In this document: one piece after another, positions 20,001 through 25,232 of the stretch
Position numbering within the stretch: position 1 is the stretch's first letter
Layout of the letters: each line of letters opens with the position of its first letter
Source of the DNA: a virus
Virus record (IMG/VR): IMGVR_UViG_3300042691_019260
Location: 1 to 39,537 of that record
Strand: one strand, 5' to 3'
Length of the DNA stretch: 39,537 bases
Notes under the pieces: model-generated
Databases searched by the model: none
What the model saw: only the letters and a program-made list of their open reading frames with translations
Told to the model about the DNA's origin: nothing
Position numbers and translations under genes: made by a program

Positions 20001-20671
20001 AGGATGTCATCACTCATCTTGCGGAAAATGGAGAGTCTGGACATAAGAACATAGAAAAGATTTCAAACGCCCTTGGTGCTGACAGGCTTGGGAAAAAGAT
20101 TCAGTTTGCACCTACTGGTATTCGTGAGGCTATTGGTCTAATGCTTTCGGACAAGAGGGCTAATGTTGACCCTAGTTATGTCTATGCTTATATCGAGGTA
20201 ACAGGAAAGATATCGGTTGAGAAGACCGAGAATGGACATAAGAGTTACCCTTGGCATATCGTCCAGCGTGATGAAAATGGAAATAAGATTAGACCTAGGA
20301 TGCTTATTCCAGATAAGACAAACCACGTTACTGATGTATTCTTGAATAAGGAAAAGAAGGAAGTACCAAGAAAGGGAGGTGCTACAAAACTTGGTAGCAA
20401 TCAAGTCGGAGAAGCCTACGGATATGTAAAGGAAGCGTCATTGATTCCAGAAGGCAAAGAGCGTCTTAAGTGGCAACCCGCTGAAGGCTTCAGAGACTGG
20501 AAGGCTGAGCAGACAACTGCTGGCTCGCTCATCAAGAACTCTGCTGGCTTCGTCATCTCTAGGATTGGTAGCAAGTACAGGGTGTACAATCCGTACAAGG
20601 CTGTCATCGGGGTCTTCGACAGCGAGGAACAGGCTAAGCGTAGAGTCCAGCGTGAGGAGCCTAAGCGATGA
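11081..20671 (+). CDS. giant polyvalent virion protein: HExxH, 2x ART-like, 2x GNAT
   Basis: This 3196-residue protein is probably packaged and injected with the DNA. Residues 1-740 are helical, with a Gly/Ala-rich membrane-active-looking stretch at about 406-450. HELFH at 743-747 with E843/E844 downstream fits a zinc metallopeptidase. THGT (1561-1564), GVFFA (1592-1596) and the later HDGVIF (from 1888) plus IYVVF fit an ADP-ribosyltransferase. Two GNAT-like modules follow: IDPKFRGQKLA before about 2130, and TPEHQGKGYG before 2300. A second ART-like region (about 2512-2775) has YKGV, FFIADESAAKRYA and GYDSIVI. Regions about 1085-1240, 2305-2506 and 2784-3130 are unassigned. Such mixtures are known as phage polyvalent proteins, proposed to modify host targets at entry. 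The short motif QP(A/S)E separates many C-terminal modules. Confidence 0.8.
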   Translation: MAELYDQKKIYAKLPTAQPTEGVDGELEALLAELPPEEREAARQQITAAPTGDDIYRAMQEKNAKGEVFNMNLDQYRLYKAHIKNKETDIIDTMGQAAGAVFDEIMKAGGSIADDPTGALAKFTPSLIEAFTQGTRSLYGMAAQSQDPTSVFFRVKNALSANGDDEQAEFQQFMDAQAFNVHSMRLATGQDTILMDKDIINPEMTQVMSYIADPTLFVPFGNIAAKGARLVGMGEGLAKASARASEIQRKVLGGAIKWGVGAPIEFLGTATRNTIDFGLEKAGTAFETVTGMPAAEARTTAQMYGWYSASAALEGRTVGLPLVGNIAGAMVGSTTARGVGETLSMIGEQISKQSAQGRGVLSYAGQALRDADKAGVPLSKHARALLNVLDKVDPLFVYSADLAKGAGEGMAIGAGLGYLSAGEEGAASGAGAGLALGTVGAGLGAVVADVGNARLYDRIAVQRNLVIEALKKIDPDKASAFEAFAKTAELSGNRDLIAQVDGIITGIDVLAPNAKFVARSEVEHMAWLLSQKIDPTTGRLIEPLALFPDFGANRAERAKALSFLSTLGNRFDGDSKKLIAYMQGLPQDHAMRKQFFRLSAEQKQAVFLAIDKANTPELQNIFGGKKAYEFYGNLNYAEANVARVNAMFDSGNKTRANEMIRQFLKDETVNGQLSERGKLLKDKLATEGYFDKDGNMRPSRLKDVEMTSKQYNNAKGFVFRRDSTGQVEIHINLNQFGKETAPHELFHAIMMDSVMKPDFIDRLGQNLLGKFDANGKMIEKPSVSSSQVKQFFQRYIDALHGKNSPEAKNEAQRLEMAMKEYESRGSTNKISLDTRDTLEGLLEEFGSYYFGAFINDKPVDFLFRGGELGAMREIMGNAKQGFLDFWRSKIKGINPDFNFDPATNKYIFQAFEKDGIRTKNKALDLFMRDFVRATAMANRQGSFDIGRLSPEARETFIRNNGIRGLSVTRDSNGNLVRSPQRKVVQEQVRIGKEIYKILSGLDPKYRQGLVVDGEGNLSGRLSPEAMEAMVQSGLIDRAWVDKIQNAYNILDGNGSNVINFGYLGRTAQIGDYAWPRLVGSDVPFKNRAAVLLDVDFKVGKDGKMYALFHTLDKAVIDGRADVLWSDSAIRQLWNNDRAAMEADFFRYLSNASKASSDKTRVESSILLEDGTGKGAMRRNVLHQMLGIVKADGETYLNKPIAEIPYGIRHSVTTFNVDGISNMRVSSGSRWDVVPQNAFRDLSRNFQPSEMSREQTPNGSIISHPLGYRFTERNGKVHAFDENGNRIGSYDDIYKASEAAKKHKESNTAGIIESINKTTSEQVKRGAMFQVLERSQRDMAIRDGDVFGVPQMRAFISGIENIIRQSREEYVLDKAEVEMVEGSDAFYQRLLQKNLELLAQHYNNVSRYDQVLANFERIKQETEEASALNSLAYRRGEISAKEYTERGEQLTQIFKTALKEKNAADPDIFSVTEDRIARQQLTLLQTFLSTYAEGEWKQQLINGQVPKLSEIGINELNRFAKKHIESYKNDSTTGLPEVISSIYSDEYNQQFQTGVPFVTIATHGTSSVDLMLGRDFRQDKLGSKHAIFSSQNGVFFAGQQSTSVTYSKKTSSGGITLEDLAQRHSKEFKDAFDALRFHTEMTLDEILTMLIVNERGTAYDASKKFFIKTKDGYAIDTALEYVFMQVTGLNFRSEEVTKKIEDTVLSYTGKTLSELKEYTANQKDNEVGKGRALRTALRQVRREILRDVFEYGSSSSLEMFAGIGKDKKTNAPKLSVYEAEKEGGGLGYSMAKIISSNFTMLDMLRKDIGFDAGAFEISGEMKDAWSPHYEGVRNSIDANSERIKNEFKNVPMELRAAIRMDNPLVVEGRKDYSEYHLKDIMKPAMDAGHDGVIFRNMRDGGKFDNIYVVFKNHMDSKIMTLDTTFDEQGVPRGNDANGNKVRYGKELGLRHQPSEGDAGGGRVYDQNSNQFKFGFIGKWAEENQDKIKDKNIQFVKRKDGSYRITMTDNSGKTQKVGQITAMIDESSVVAGEGVAELSSNIDPKFRGQKLANVLYSEMAERLRSMGIKYVDGTIVNKEGVPVQVRNTVIGQTYYKGNNKPAFIEDAAKKIQALQSVYPSKGVGVYNELDPKARYQPAEGGRTYTKKQKNGEFIGRWSEEVPHLKKGLKLFYGEIKGGMGQEGLTLRDKQGEVVANIRFERFGDEVSIEKSEVTPEHQGKGYGYLVYSELLERLRSEGVKTVSGMVIDNAERPIKIRKRLIDVENLRIGEKDSRTEILDKRLDQEGNKQIDVESYLHQKARYQPSEYQGGDDYWKPKKNIFEYKDQEGLLVRRPFVGNDEITGDKNARGYLSNPADYNLDWTDIGHYPQIRKTKELNRWEIENSGLWVDDINKGILTKNPASTSDNTGYTHSEWMETYQYDEDKPPVYGRYEKPRYDSKGKLLERGKFSITSRYSDHFSSMSEVYEYKNKIAKKLGVNPEDVDAFYFGANSELKKQLGYGSRDNLPVKFQPAEGETDWNTARAIKARENQPRELWRYPDTKNFRSWAERLKFIGSEEDSNKASNYDKGFVTTVYKGVNVRSFDRFSERSVVDRNERSLTTDPNFFIADESAAKRYAGGGHTDISGLNEDAQKVASRGNADMYYVKSKNPANLLSAHKLEQANPKLFEAIKEFWNKNIKEQGHDVLDPRTSIDRFLLEIATGNWLSPKKEQTMLKPFGESWRMDNWIDFHEHLLRKGYDSIVIQDNSVSRKSPTIVIPQETASVKASSNYGDFSKTDTRYNFQPAERDAALVQNGFEKSELNKRLVDSGHIVLGFDERELAGKAVVINNPDTMMTGTLETPSGRILAEGEGGLNFVSKFGDIWANSKESKARTTARNLEKAQKENGGVAYLSLTRGSFENALNSHTGAKAGMGILEYFVEQGYISLEEFRNALKDSGRKYGIEFNATQSAKAIQAEIASKFFGVSDSTFERRGDFVKDVITHLAENGESGHKNIEKISNALGADRLGKKIQFAPTGIREAIGLMLSDKRANVDPSYVYAYIEVTGKISVEKTENGHKSYPWHIVQRDENGNKIRPRMLIPDKTNHVTDVFLNKEKKEVPRKGGATKLGSNQVGEAYGYVKEASLIPEGKERLKWQPAEGFRDWKAEQTTAGSLIKNSAGFVISRIGSKYRVYNPYKAVIGVFDSEEQAKRRVQREEPKR
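14813..20485 (+). repeat. seven-copy protein linker motif (aromatic/His)-Q-P-(A/S)-E
   Basis: Within the giant protein the pentapeptide recurs at residues 1245 (FQPSE), 1950 (HQPSE), 2133 (YQPAE), 2300 (YQPSE), 2507 (FQPAE), 2779 (FQPAE) and 3131 (WQPAE). It is usually preceded by a basic or Asn residue. Each copy lies at the edge of a recognisable or presumed module: before GNAT 1, between the GNATs, before and after the second ART-like region, and before the C-terminal domain. No copy was found in residues 1-1240. The DNA spelling varies between copies, so selection acts on the peptide. A structural linker, a processing site or a docking peptide are all possible. Confidence 0.85.
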
Positions 20672-20976
20672 ATGTCGATGACCCAACCCTCCAGTCTGTC
20701 GTGGAGGAGTTCAAGCGGACTGGCTGGGTGATGGCTATCCTAGGAATGCTTGGGATGATTGCCCGTCTGATACTGACCAACGAGAAGTTCGTCTGGGCTA
20801 TCTGGACTAGGAAGGCTATCGCTGGCGGTATCGTTGGTGTGCTGTGCTACTTTGGACTATACGAGGCTGACATCGCTCCGCTGTATCGTAGCGTAATCAT
20901 TGCTGTCGCTGGTAGCATTGCTCCAGAATTGTTTGACATCATCAGAAAAAAATTTATCAAAACAGTAAAAGAATAA
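20668..20976 (+). CDS. holin-like membrane protein (left copy)
   Basis: This 102-residue protein has three hydrophobic segments: about residues 19-37 (WVMAILGMLGMIARLIL), 48-64 (AIAGGIVGVLCYFGL) and 74-92 (SVIIAVAGSIAPELFDI). It ends with a basic tail (IRKKFIKTVKE). Size, topology and the basic C-terminus fit a holin of the LydA/Phage_holin_3_3 type, which opens the inner membrane at lysis. The ATG overlaps the stop of the giant gene (ATGA). The segment GMLGMIARLIL is mirrored by GMAGMVAKILL in the protein at 36928-37296, so the two are homologous. A membrane role in virion assembly cannot be excluded. Confidence 0.65.
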   Translation: MNVDDPTLQSVVEEFKRTGWVMAILGMLGMIARLILTNEKFVWAIWTRKAIAGGIVGVLCYFGLYEADIAPLYRSVIIAVAGSIAPELFDIIRKKFIKTVKE

Positions 20977-20977
20977 T

Positions 20978-21892
20978 ATGGCTGAAGAAAAAAAGAAACC
21001 AAGTCCAATTACATTTCGTGACAAAGAACACGAATGGCAAGTTCCAGAACTTTCTGATTTAGTACAAAAATACAGAGATTCATATAGAGGAATTCAATAT
21101 TACACAGCGAACCCTCACATAGTAGAGGACAGGGCAAAAGAATATTACGAAGACCTTGTTATAGGTAGGGTTCTTGACAGTGACCCTCTTATATTTAGAA
21201 GCGGGATACCAGACAATTTATTGTTTGATGATGAAGACAACTTAGATGAAGCATTAGTAAAAGATTACAATTCTCGTCTTGGTTCAAATGAAAAGAGAAT
21301 AAAAACAATAGATGAAATTAGCCCTGTTGATAGAAATTTCTTGCTTGCTGGTAGATTTAACCTTCTTAAACCCACAAATTACGAATCATTAAGAGACTTG
21401 GCATCTAGGTCTTATAATGAAAATGCTAAAAAAGAATATGAATCGTGGAACTATAAACCACAGTTTACAGCCGAAGGCAATCAATCATTTCAACCTTCAA
21501 GAGCAATGTTGTTGGCAGGAAAGGCTTATGACGCTCAAACAATAGACCCTACTTATCCTATATTCCTTCAAGTTTCAAATCCTTATAATCCTTGGGGGGT
21601 AGGCAACCCGTTAAGACAACAGTTCATAAGAGAGAATACATCATTGCCACCTGTTGAGTTTGACAACAAACTAGCAACATTGGATTATATAAATCAACCA
21701 CAGTCATTAACAGGAAGAGAACTTGATAAACATCGTCAGTTTTTAAGAACTTTAGCAATTAAAGATAACTATCCAGAATACAGTCATACTCAGTTAAAGC
21801 CAGATGTGCCAGCAAGTAATCCAAATCCTCAACCAGCATCTCAAGATGATGGGTCTTTCTTTTCAAAGATTTCTAGATTCTTTATAAAGTAA
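20978..21892 (+). CDS. unknown protein with possible remnant ART-like module
   Basis: This 304-residue soluble, acidic protein has a high content of Asn, Tyr and Lys. Residues about 170-205 contain FQPSRAMLLAGKAYDAQT and then PIFLQVSNPYNPW. The second part resembles the strand that precedes the NP motif in phage and plasmid ADP-ribosyltransferase-like domains. The first part recalls the QP(A/S)E linker of the neighbouring giant protein. No catalytic motif is complete, so activity is doubtful. The C-terminus is Pro/Asn-rich followed by FFSKISRFFIK, a possible amphipathic anchor. The gene is very AT-rich (18 G or C in the 60 bases from 21241). The start follows the previous stop by one base. 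Confidence 0.5.
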   Translation: MAEEKKKPSPITFRDKEHEWQVPELSDLVQKYRDSYRGIQYYTANPHIVEDRAKEYYEDLVIGRVLDSDPLIFRSGIPDNLLFDDEDNLDEALVKDYNSRLGSNEKRIKTIDEISPVDRNFLLAGRFNLLKPTNYESLRDLASRSYNENAKKEYESWNYKPQFTAEGNQSFQPSRAMLLAGKAYDAQTIDPTYPIFLQVSNPYNPWGVGNPLRQQFIRENTSLPPVEFDNKLATLDYINQPQSLTGRELDKHRQFLRTLAIKDNYPEYSHTQLKPDVPASNPNPQPASQDDGSFFSKISRFFIK

Positions 21893-21893
21893 T

Positions 21894-22793
21894 ATGGAGC
21901 CATATTCTTACAATAACTTTAGAACAGAGGCGTATCAAAAAGGTATGTGGGGAATTGATATCCCAGATACATCAAGTTATAGAATCTCCGTTGATTGGCT
22001 TAACGATGGAACACCGCCAGTCTACAAAGATATCCTTAGAACTGGTCAAATAAGAGGAATTGAAACATCAACAGGTGATGCTTACTTTGCAAAAGGAGCC
22101 CCAGCCACTCAATTCCTTGGAAATTCATTAGACAAAGGAAGGGCTAATGTAAGTAATGTTTTAATAGAAGCCAGCAAAAGATTTAACTTAGATAATAACA
22201 AACTCTATATGCCAAGCGGTACTGGTCATAATGGTTTAGAGTGGTCTAACAATGCACGATACGGACATTGGCAAGCGTTAACACCAAAAGCAAATCCTAC
22301 ATTTTTTGAAAGAGTAAATCCGTTGAATCAAACAGGTTTAAAGGTTACTGAGTTTCCATCAACTCCTTATTTTGCTGGTAACAGGGTTGGCTTTGAAGGA
22401 GGAGCCCCAAAAAGCAATGTTAAGTTTGATTACACTAAACCATTCTTTCAAACTGCTCCATTAACTCACGCTAAAAACTTAACTCATATAGCAAATACTT
22501 TAGTTGAACAACCAGAAGTTACTAGTGCCATTAGGGGTGCTGGAACATTTATGAACTATGCTGGCATTGTTCCTCTTGTCACATCTGAAGTTAGAAGACA
22601 GAAGGCAGACTTTGAGAATCCTGTAACTGGAGAAGTCTATAAGAAAGATGAAGTAACTACTGTTGACGGCAGGACATATTCTAATTCAGACCTAGAGACA
22701 ATCGCAAGATACCATCCAGACAACGCTGACCTGCATCCAGAAATTACTGATGCTATGCGTAGAAAGTTTAATCCTAAGTGGTTTGAGAAGTGA
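21894..22793 (+). CDS. hypothetical protein, AT-rich
   Basis: I do not recognise this 299-residue protein. It appears soluble, rich in Asn, aromatic residues and Pro, with a Gly-rich middle (MPSGTGHNGLEWSNNARYGHW). Its C-terminal part is more regular (GEVYKKDEVTTVDGRTYSNSDLETIARYHP) and ends with a basic FNPKWFEK. Its DNA shares the low GC of the preceding gene, so both may have entered together. It starts one base after that gene and its stop overlaps the GTG of the next one (GTGA). A virion or host-interaction protein seems plausible from the context. Confidence 0.5.
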   Translation: MEPYSYNNFRTEAYQKGMWGIDIPDTSSYRISVDWLNDGTPPVYKDILRTGQIRGIETSTGDAYFAKGAPATQFLGNSLDKGRANVSNVLIEASKRFNLDNNKLYMPSGTGHNGLEWSNNARYGHWQALTPKANPTFFERVNPLNQTGLKVTEFPSTPYFAGNRVGFEGGAPKSNVKFDYTKPFFQTAPLTHAKNLTHIANTLVEQPEVTSAIRGAGTFMNYAGIVPLVTSEVRRQKADFENPVTGEVYKKDEVTTVDGRTYSNSDLETIARYHPDNADLHPEITDAMRRKFNPKWFEK

Positions 22794-23506
22794 GCAATAG
22801 TTTCCAAATCATAGCAATCTTCTTTGCATTTGGATACTTGGTTGGTTGCGTAACTCCAGAGCAACCTAAGGTTATTACATTAACCAATGAGGAAAAAGAC
22901 AAGTACATTCAAAGGGTCGAGGAAATCGTCTCGGAGTCAGCCTCAGCAATCGTGGCTGTCGCTCCTTCCCTTCCTGCTGGAATACCTAGGGACATTATTG
23001 AATCGCAAGGAACAAGGCTCTCTGGGGTCGCCAAGCCGTCAGTCGAATCAGTCGGACGATACGCTCGGATGGTTAAAGAAAACGACTCCAAAGCCGTCAA
23101 GAAGGACAAAGAAGAGGCATTGAAGGTAGACGCTGAGACCGATACGCTTTACCAGATGGTCTTGGATAGGGAGGTAGAACTAGATGAAGCCAAGGCTGAG
23201 CGTGACTTGGCGATTGAGGAGAAGAAGCGTGAGTTCAAGGAGAAGGTTCTCTGGCTTCTTACCTGCGTGGGGCTTGCAGTATCAACAGGCGGCTTGCTTG
23301 TAATAGCCTTTACTCCGTGGAAGACTAGGGGGTTAATCCTTATCGGAGGAGGGTCGCTTGCGGTGATGTCAGTCTGGGTACTTGACAGCGACTGGTTCAA
23401 GTATATATTGATTAGCGTTTCCGTCTTGGCTGTCTTGGATTTGCTTTGGCTGACGCTACGCTGGCAGTTAAAAAGAAGTAAGGCACGGGTCGAACCCCAG
23501 ACCTAA
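22790..23506 (+). CDS. lipoprotein with C-terminal membrane segments, u-spanin-like (left copy)
   Basis: This 238-residue protein starts at a GTG overlapping the previous stop (GTGA). Residues 1-20 form a lipoprotein signal ending in the lipobox LVGC. A charged, probably coiled-coil region spans about 60-145 (TDTLYQMVLDREVELDEAKAERDLA). Three hydrophobic segments follow at about 150-172, 178-195 and 203-221, then a basic tail. A protein lipid-anchored in the outer membrane with its C-terminus in the inner membrane has the plan of unimolecular spanins such as T1 gp11, which fuse the two membranes at the end of lysis. Three C-terminal spans instead of one are unusual. A similar protein lies at 37519-38262. 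Confidence 0.55.
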   Translation: MSNSFQIIAIFFAFGYLVGCVTPEQPKVITLTNEEKDKYIQRVEEIVSESASAIVAVAPSLPAGIPRDIIESQGTRLSGVAKPSVESVGRYARMVKENDSKAVKKDKEEALKVDAETDTLYQMVLDREVELDEAKAERDLAIEEKKREFKEKVLWLLTCVGLAVSTGGLLVIAFTPWKTRGLILIGGGSLAVMSVWVLDSDWFKYILISVSVLAVLDLLWLTLRWQLKRSKARVEPQT

Positions 23507-23696
23507 TTCTGGCTCTGAACAACTTGCGTTGGATTAGGTTCTTGTCCAGAAGACGCTTGAGCAGTTTGTCGGTTGTGACTTGGGACTTCTTAAATAAAGC
23601 ACAGACCTGCTGGCGGGTGAGCCAGCCCTTTGGGATGATATCTAAGTCACCCTTCTGGGACAGGAACTGTAGTTCCTTGTACTTGCTTGGAGTCAT
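23412..23696 (-). CDS. winged-helix DNA-binding protein
   Basis: This 94-residue protein starts at the ATG at 23696, which shares a base with the metallophosphoesterase stop (TGATG). Residues about 18-70 form a winged helix-turn-helix: GWLTRQQVCALFKKSQVTTDKLLKRLLDKNLIQRK, then the wing VRPVPYFFL. The C-terminus is basic (PRQPRRKR). It is the last gene of the - strand operon and its 3' end overlaps the convergent lipoprotein gene by 95 bases, so the two transcripts are antisense there. A transcription regulator or a replication accessory protein are both possible. Confidence 0.6.
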   Translation of the reverse strand: MTPSKYKELQFLSQKGDLDIIPKGWLTRQQVCALFKKSQVTTDKLLKRLLDKNLIQRKLFRARIRSGVRPVPYFFLTASVASAKANPRQPRRKR

Positions 23697-24439
23697 CAGA
23701 TGTCTGTGTGAGAATAAATCCACTTCTTGCCTACCTTGTGGGCTTGCCAAATCTTCCAGTTGTTGCCCTCGATGTATCCATAGAGCCAGCCCGTAGCCCA
23801 CTTGCTAGTGGCGAATCTATTCTGGGCATATGACATTTCATCCTTGAGGCATAGGCAACCGCCCGTGAAGCCTACGCAACCGCCCCAGCGTTGAGCCGTG
23901 ACCATCTGCATAGAGTGAATGTGACCGATGATAACAGCACCACCCCTGTCGGCATAGTGGATAGCGTGTTCCTCTACGGCATTCTTGCCGCACTTGTAGC
24001 CGTGACAGGCACGGACTTTGCCTAGGGAGTACACGCCCTTGTCAGCGTGATATGGGATAATCTTCTTGCACCCATTGGCTCTGAGGCAGGTCAGAATCTC
24101 GTCTAGGATTTCTTGGATGAGTTCCTGCTTGCGTCCGATGTTGTTCTCGATGCCCTCGTACAATCTGTATTCGTGGTTGCCCATCAGCATCACAGTAGGT
24201 TTATAGTTCTCGATGAACCACTTGCCCCACTTGATGTCGTCCTTCAAAGACTGATTCTTTTCTTCAGCATCAGCGGACTTGCGGTACGGACGGATGTCGA
24301 AGCAGTCACCCCCGTGGATACGAACATCTGGTTTAAAGTCTTTGCAGAAAGCAAACAGGGCTTCAGCCGCCTTCTTGTCTACCTTGTCTCCGTGGTTATC
24401 GGAGGCATATACAAATTTGATTCTCTTAGGTTTGCTCAT
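23696..24439 (-). CDS. calcineurin-like metallophosphoesterase
   Basis: The start at 24439 is chosen because the protein then opens MSKPKRIKFVYASDNHGD and overlaps the upstream gene by only 14 bases. The 247-residue product has the motif order of calcineurin-like phosphoesterases: D14-x-H16, GGDCFD with D45, GNHE at 87-90, and later IIGHIHSMQ. These residues coordinate two metal ions for hydrolysis of phosphodiesters or phosphomonoesters. Phage members can act in nucleic-acid processing, but the substrate cannot be read here. It sits between a small unknown gene and a winged-helix gene in a tightly overlapping - strand operon. Confidence 0.8.
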   Translation of the reverse strand: MSKPKRIKFVYASDNHGDKVDKKAAEALFAFCKDFKPDVRIHGGDCFDIRPYRKSADAEEKNQSLKDDIKWGKWFIENYKPTVMLMGNHEYRLYEGIENNIGRKQELIQEILDEILTCLRANGCKKIIPYHADKGVYSLGKVRACHGYKCGKNAVEEHAIHYADRGGAVIIGHIHSMQMVTAQRWGGCVGFTGGCLCLKDEMSYAQNRFATSKWATGWLYGYIEGNNWKIWQAHKVGKKWIYSHTDI

Positions 24440-24629
24440 TGGAAATATCGAAGGTGTCGTTACGCAAGACCTTGAACTGGTCAGTACGCATATGACGGAT
24501 AACCCCGTCTTTCTCAAACACAATAGCAAAGATATCGTTAGACCAAGTACCCCCGTCACGAACATACATCAGCCAGCCATAGCCGATGTCGGTGCTGACT
24601 GGGATGGGGTTTCTGAATTCGTGAATCAC
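24426..24629 (-). CDS. small hypothetical protein (67 residues)
   Basis: The GTG start overlaps the upstream TGA (GTGA). The product is a beta-prone 67-residue protein (IPVSTDIGYGWLMYVRDGGTW... IFAIVFEKDGVIRHMRTDQFKVL) without a membrane span. It looks like a compact barrel or SH3-like fold, and the pattern of alternating strands suggests genuine coding. The 3' end overlaps the phosphoesterase start by 14 bases. Function is unknown. Confidence 0.55.
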   Translation of the reverse strand: MIHEFRNPIPVSTDIGYGWLMYVRDGGTWSNDIFAIVFEKDGVIRHMRTDQFKVLRNDTFDISNEQT

Positions 24630-24988
24630 GACTGCACCCCCTTGCGTAGGCGTTCAAGTTCATCAATCAAGGCGGCAACCTGCGTCTTCAAGCCATAGAC
24701 CTCGTTGTTGGCTTTCTGCCATTCACGAACCAGCCTGTCCTCGTTTTCCTTCTCCATCTGAAGGTCGGAGGTCAGCCGCTCGACCTCGGACTTGAGGCTA
24801 TCGCACTCGACTGCCAGCACGCTGTTCTCCGCTTGGCGGGCTTGGCACTCGTCCTTGAGGCGGGCGTAGTCGGCGTGCAGGACATACTCGCCTTCGGAAA
24901 ACTCCATCACTTTGGGTTCAATCATTTGGGCTTGGTAGGACGGCTCAACGCATTGAACCACGGGCTGGTATCGCTTCGGCTCGCTCAC
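24626..24988 (-). CDS. coiled-coil protein, duplicated segment (copy 1)
   Basis: This 120-residue protein has a GTG start overlapping the previous gene's TGA (GTGA). The N-terminal 35 residues are irregular. The rest is a continuous predicted coiled coil (LKDECQARQAENSVLAVEC, then EVERLTSDLQMEKENEDR). Residues 66 to 114 closely match a segment of the neighbouring 207-residue protein: ENEDRLVREWQKANNEV is identical in both. The two genes therefore arose in part by duplication. Long coils of this kind in phage early operons have no fixed role. Scaffolding or structural spacing are guesses. Confidence 0.6.
   Translation of the reverse strand: MSEPKRYQPVVQCVEPSYQAQMIEPKVMEFSEGEYVLHADYARLKDECQARQAENSVLAVECDSLKSEVERLTSDLQMEKENEDRLVREWQKANNEVYGLKTQVAALIDELERLRKGVQS
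24662..24768. repeat. 107-bp direct repeat, copy 1
   Basis: Aligned without gaps to 25252-25358, 92 of 107 positions agree by hand count. It includes the shared stretch from gccttctgcc/gctttctgcc into attcacgaac. The repeat lies inside the 120-residue coiled-coil gene and is read in the same frame in both genes. Most differences preserve the protein, indicating an old duplication under selection rather than a recent copy. Confidence 0.85.
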
Positions 24989-25232
24989 GACTGCTTGCCC
25001 TCCTTGGCGGCGTGCCAGCCATCGTCCAGTTTGTTAAGGTATGCCGATGAGATGCGGCTCTCGACAATGTAATTGATAAGGAAGGCGTGGAGTTCATCCC
25101 CTGCCTTGGTCAGCCGCTCGACCTCGGCTTCCATTTCTTCAATCTCTTTTGCACACCCATCAAGCATACTTTTGGTAGCGTCATAACGCAGGGCGATAGT
25201 AGCGTTGAGTTCCGTCAGCCGCTCGACCTCGG
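24771..25232. repeat. three exact copies of a 19-mer
   Basis: GTCAGCCGCTCGACCTCGG occurs at 24771-24789, 25109-25127 and 25214-25232. On the - strand it encodes the coiled-coil unit (P/S)EVERLT or AEVERLT. The copies are identical at third codon positions, which suggests recent gene conversion or internal recombination rather than protein-level selection alone. Confidence 0.9.
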
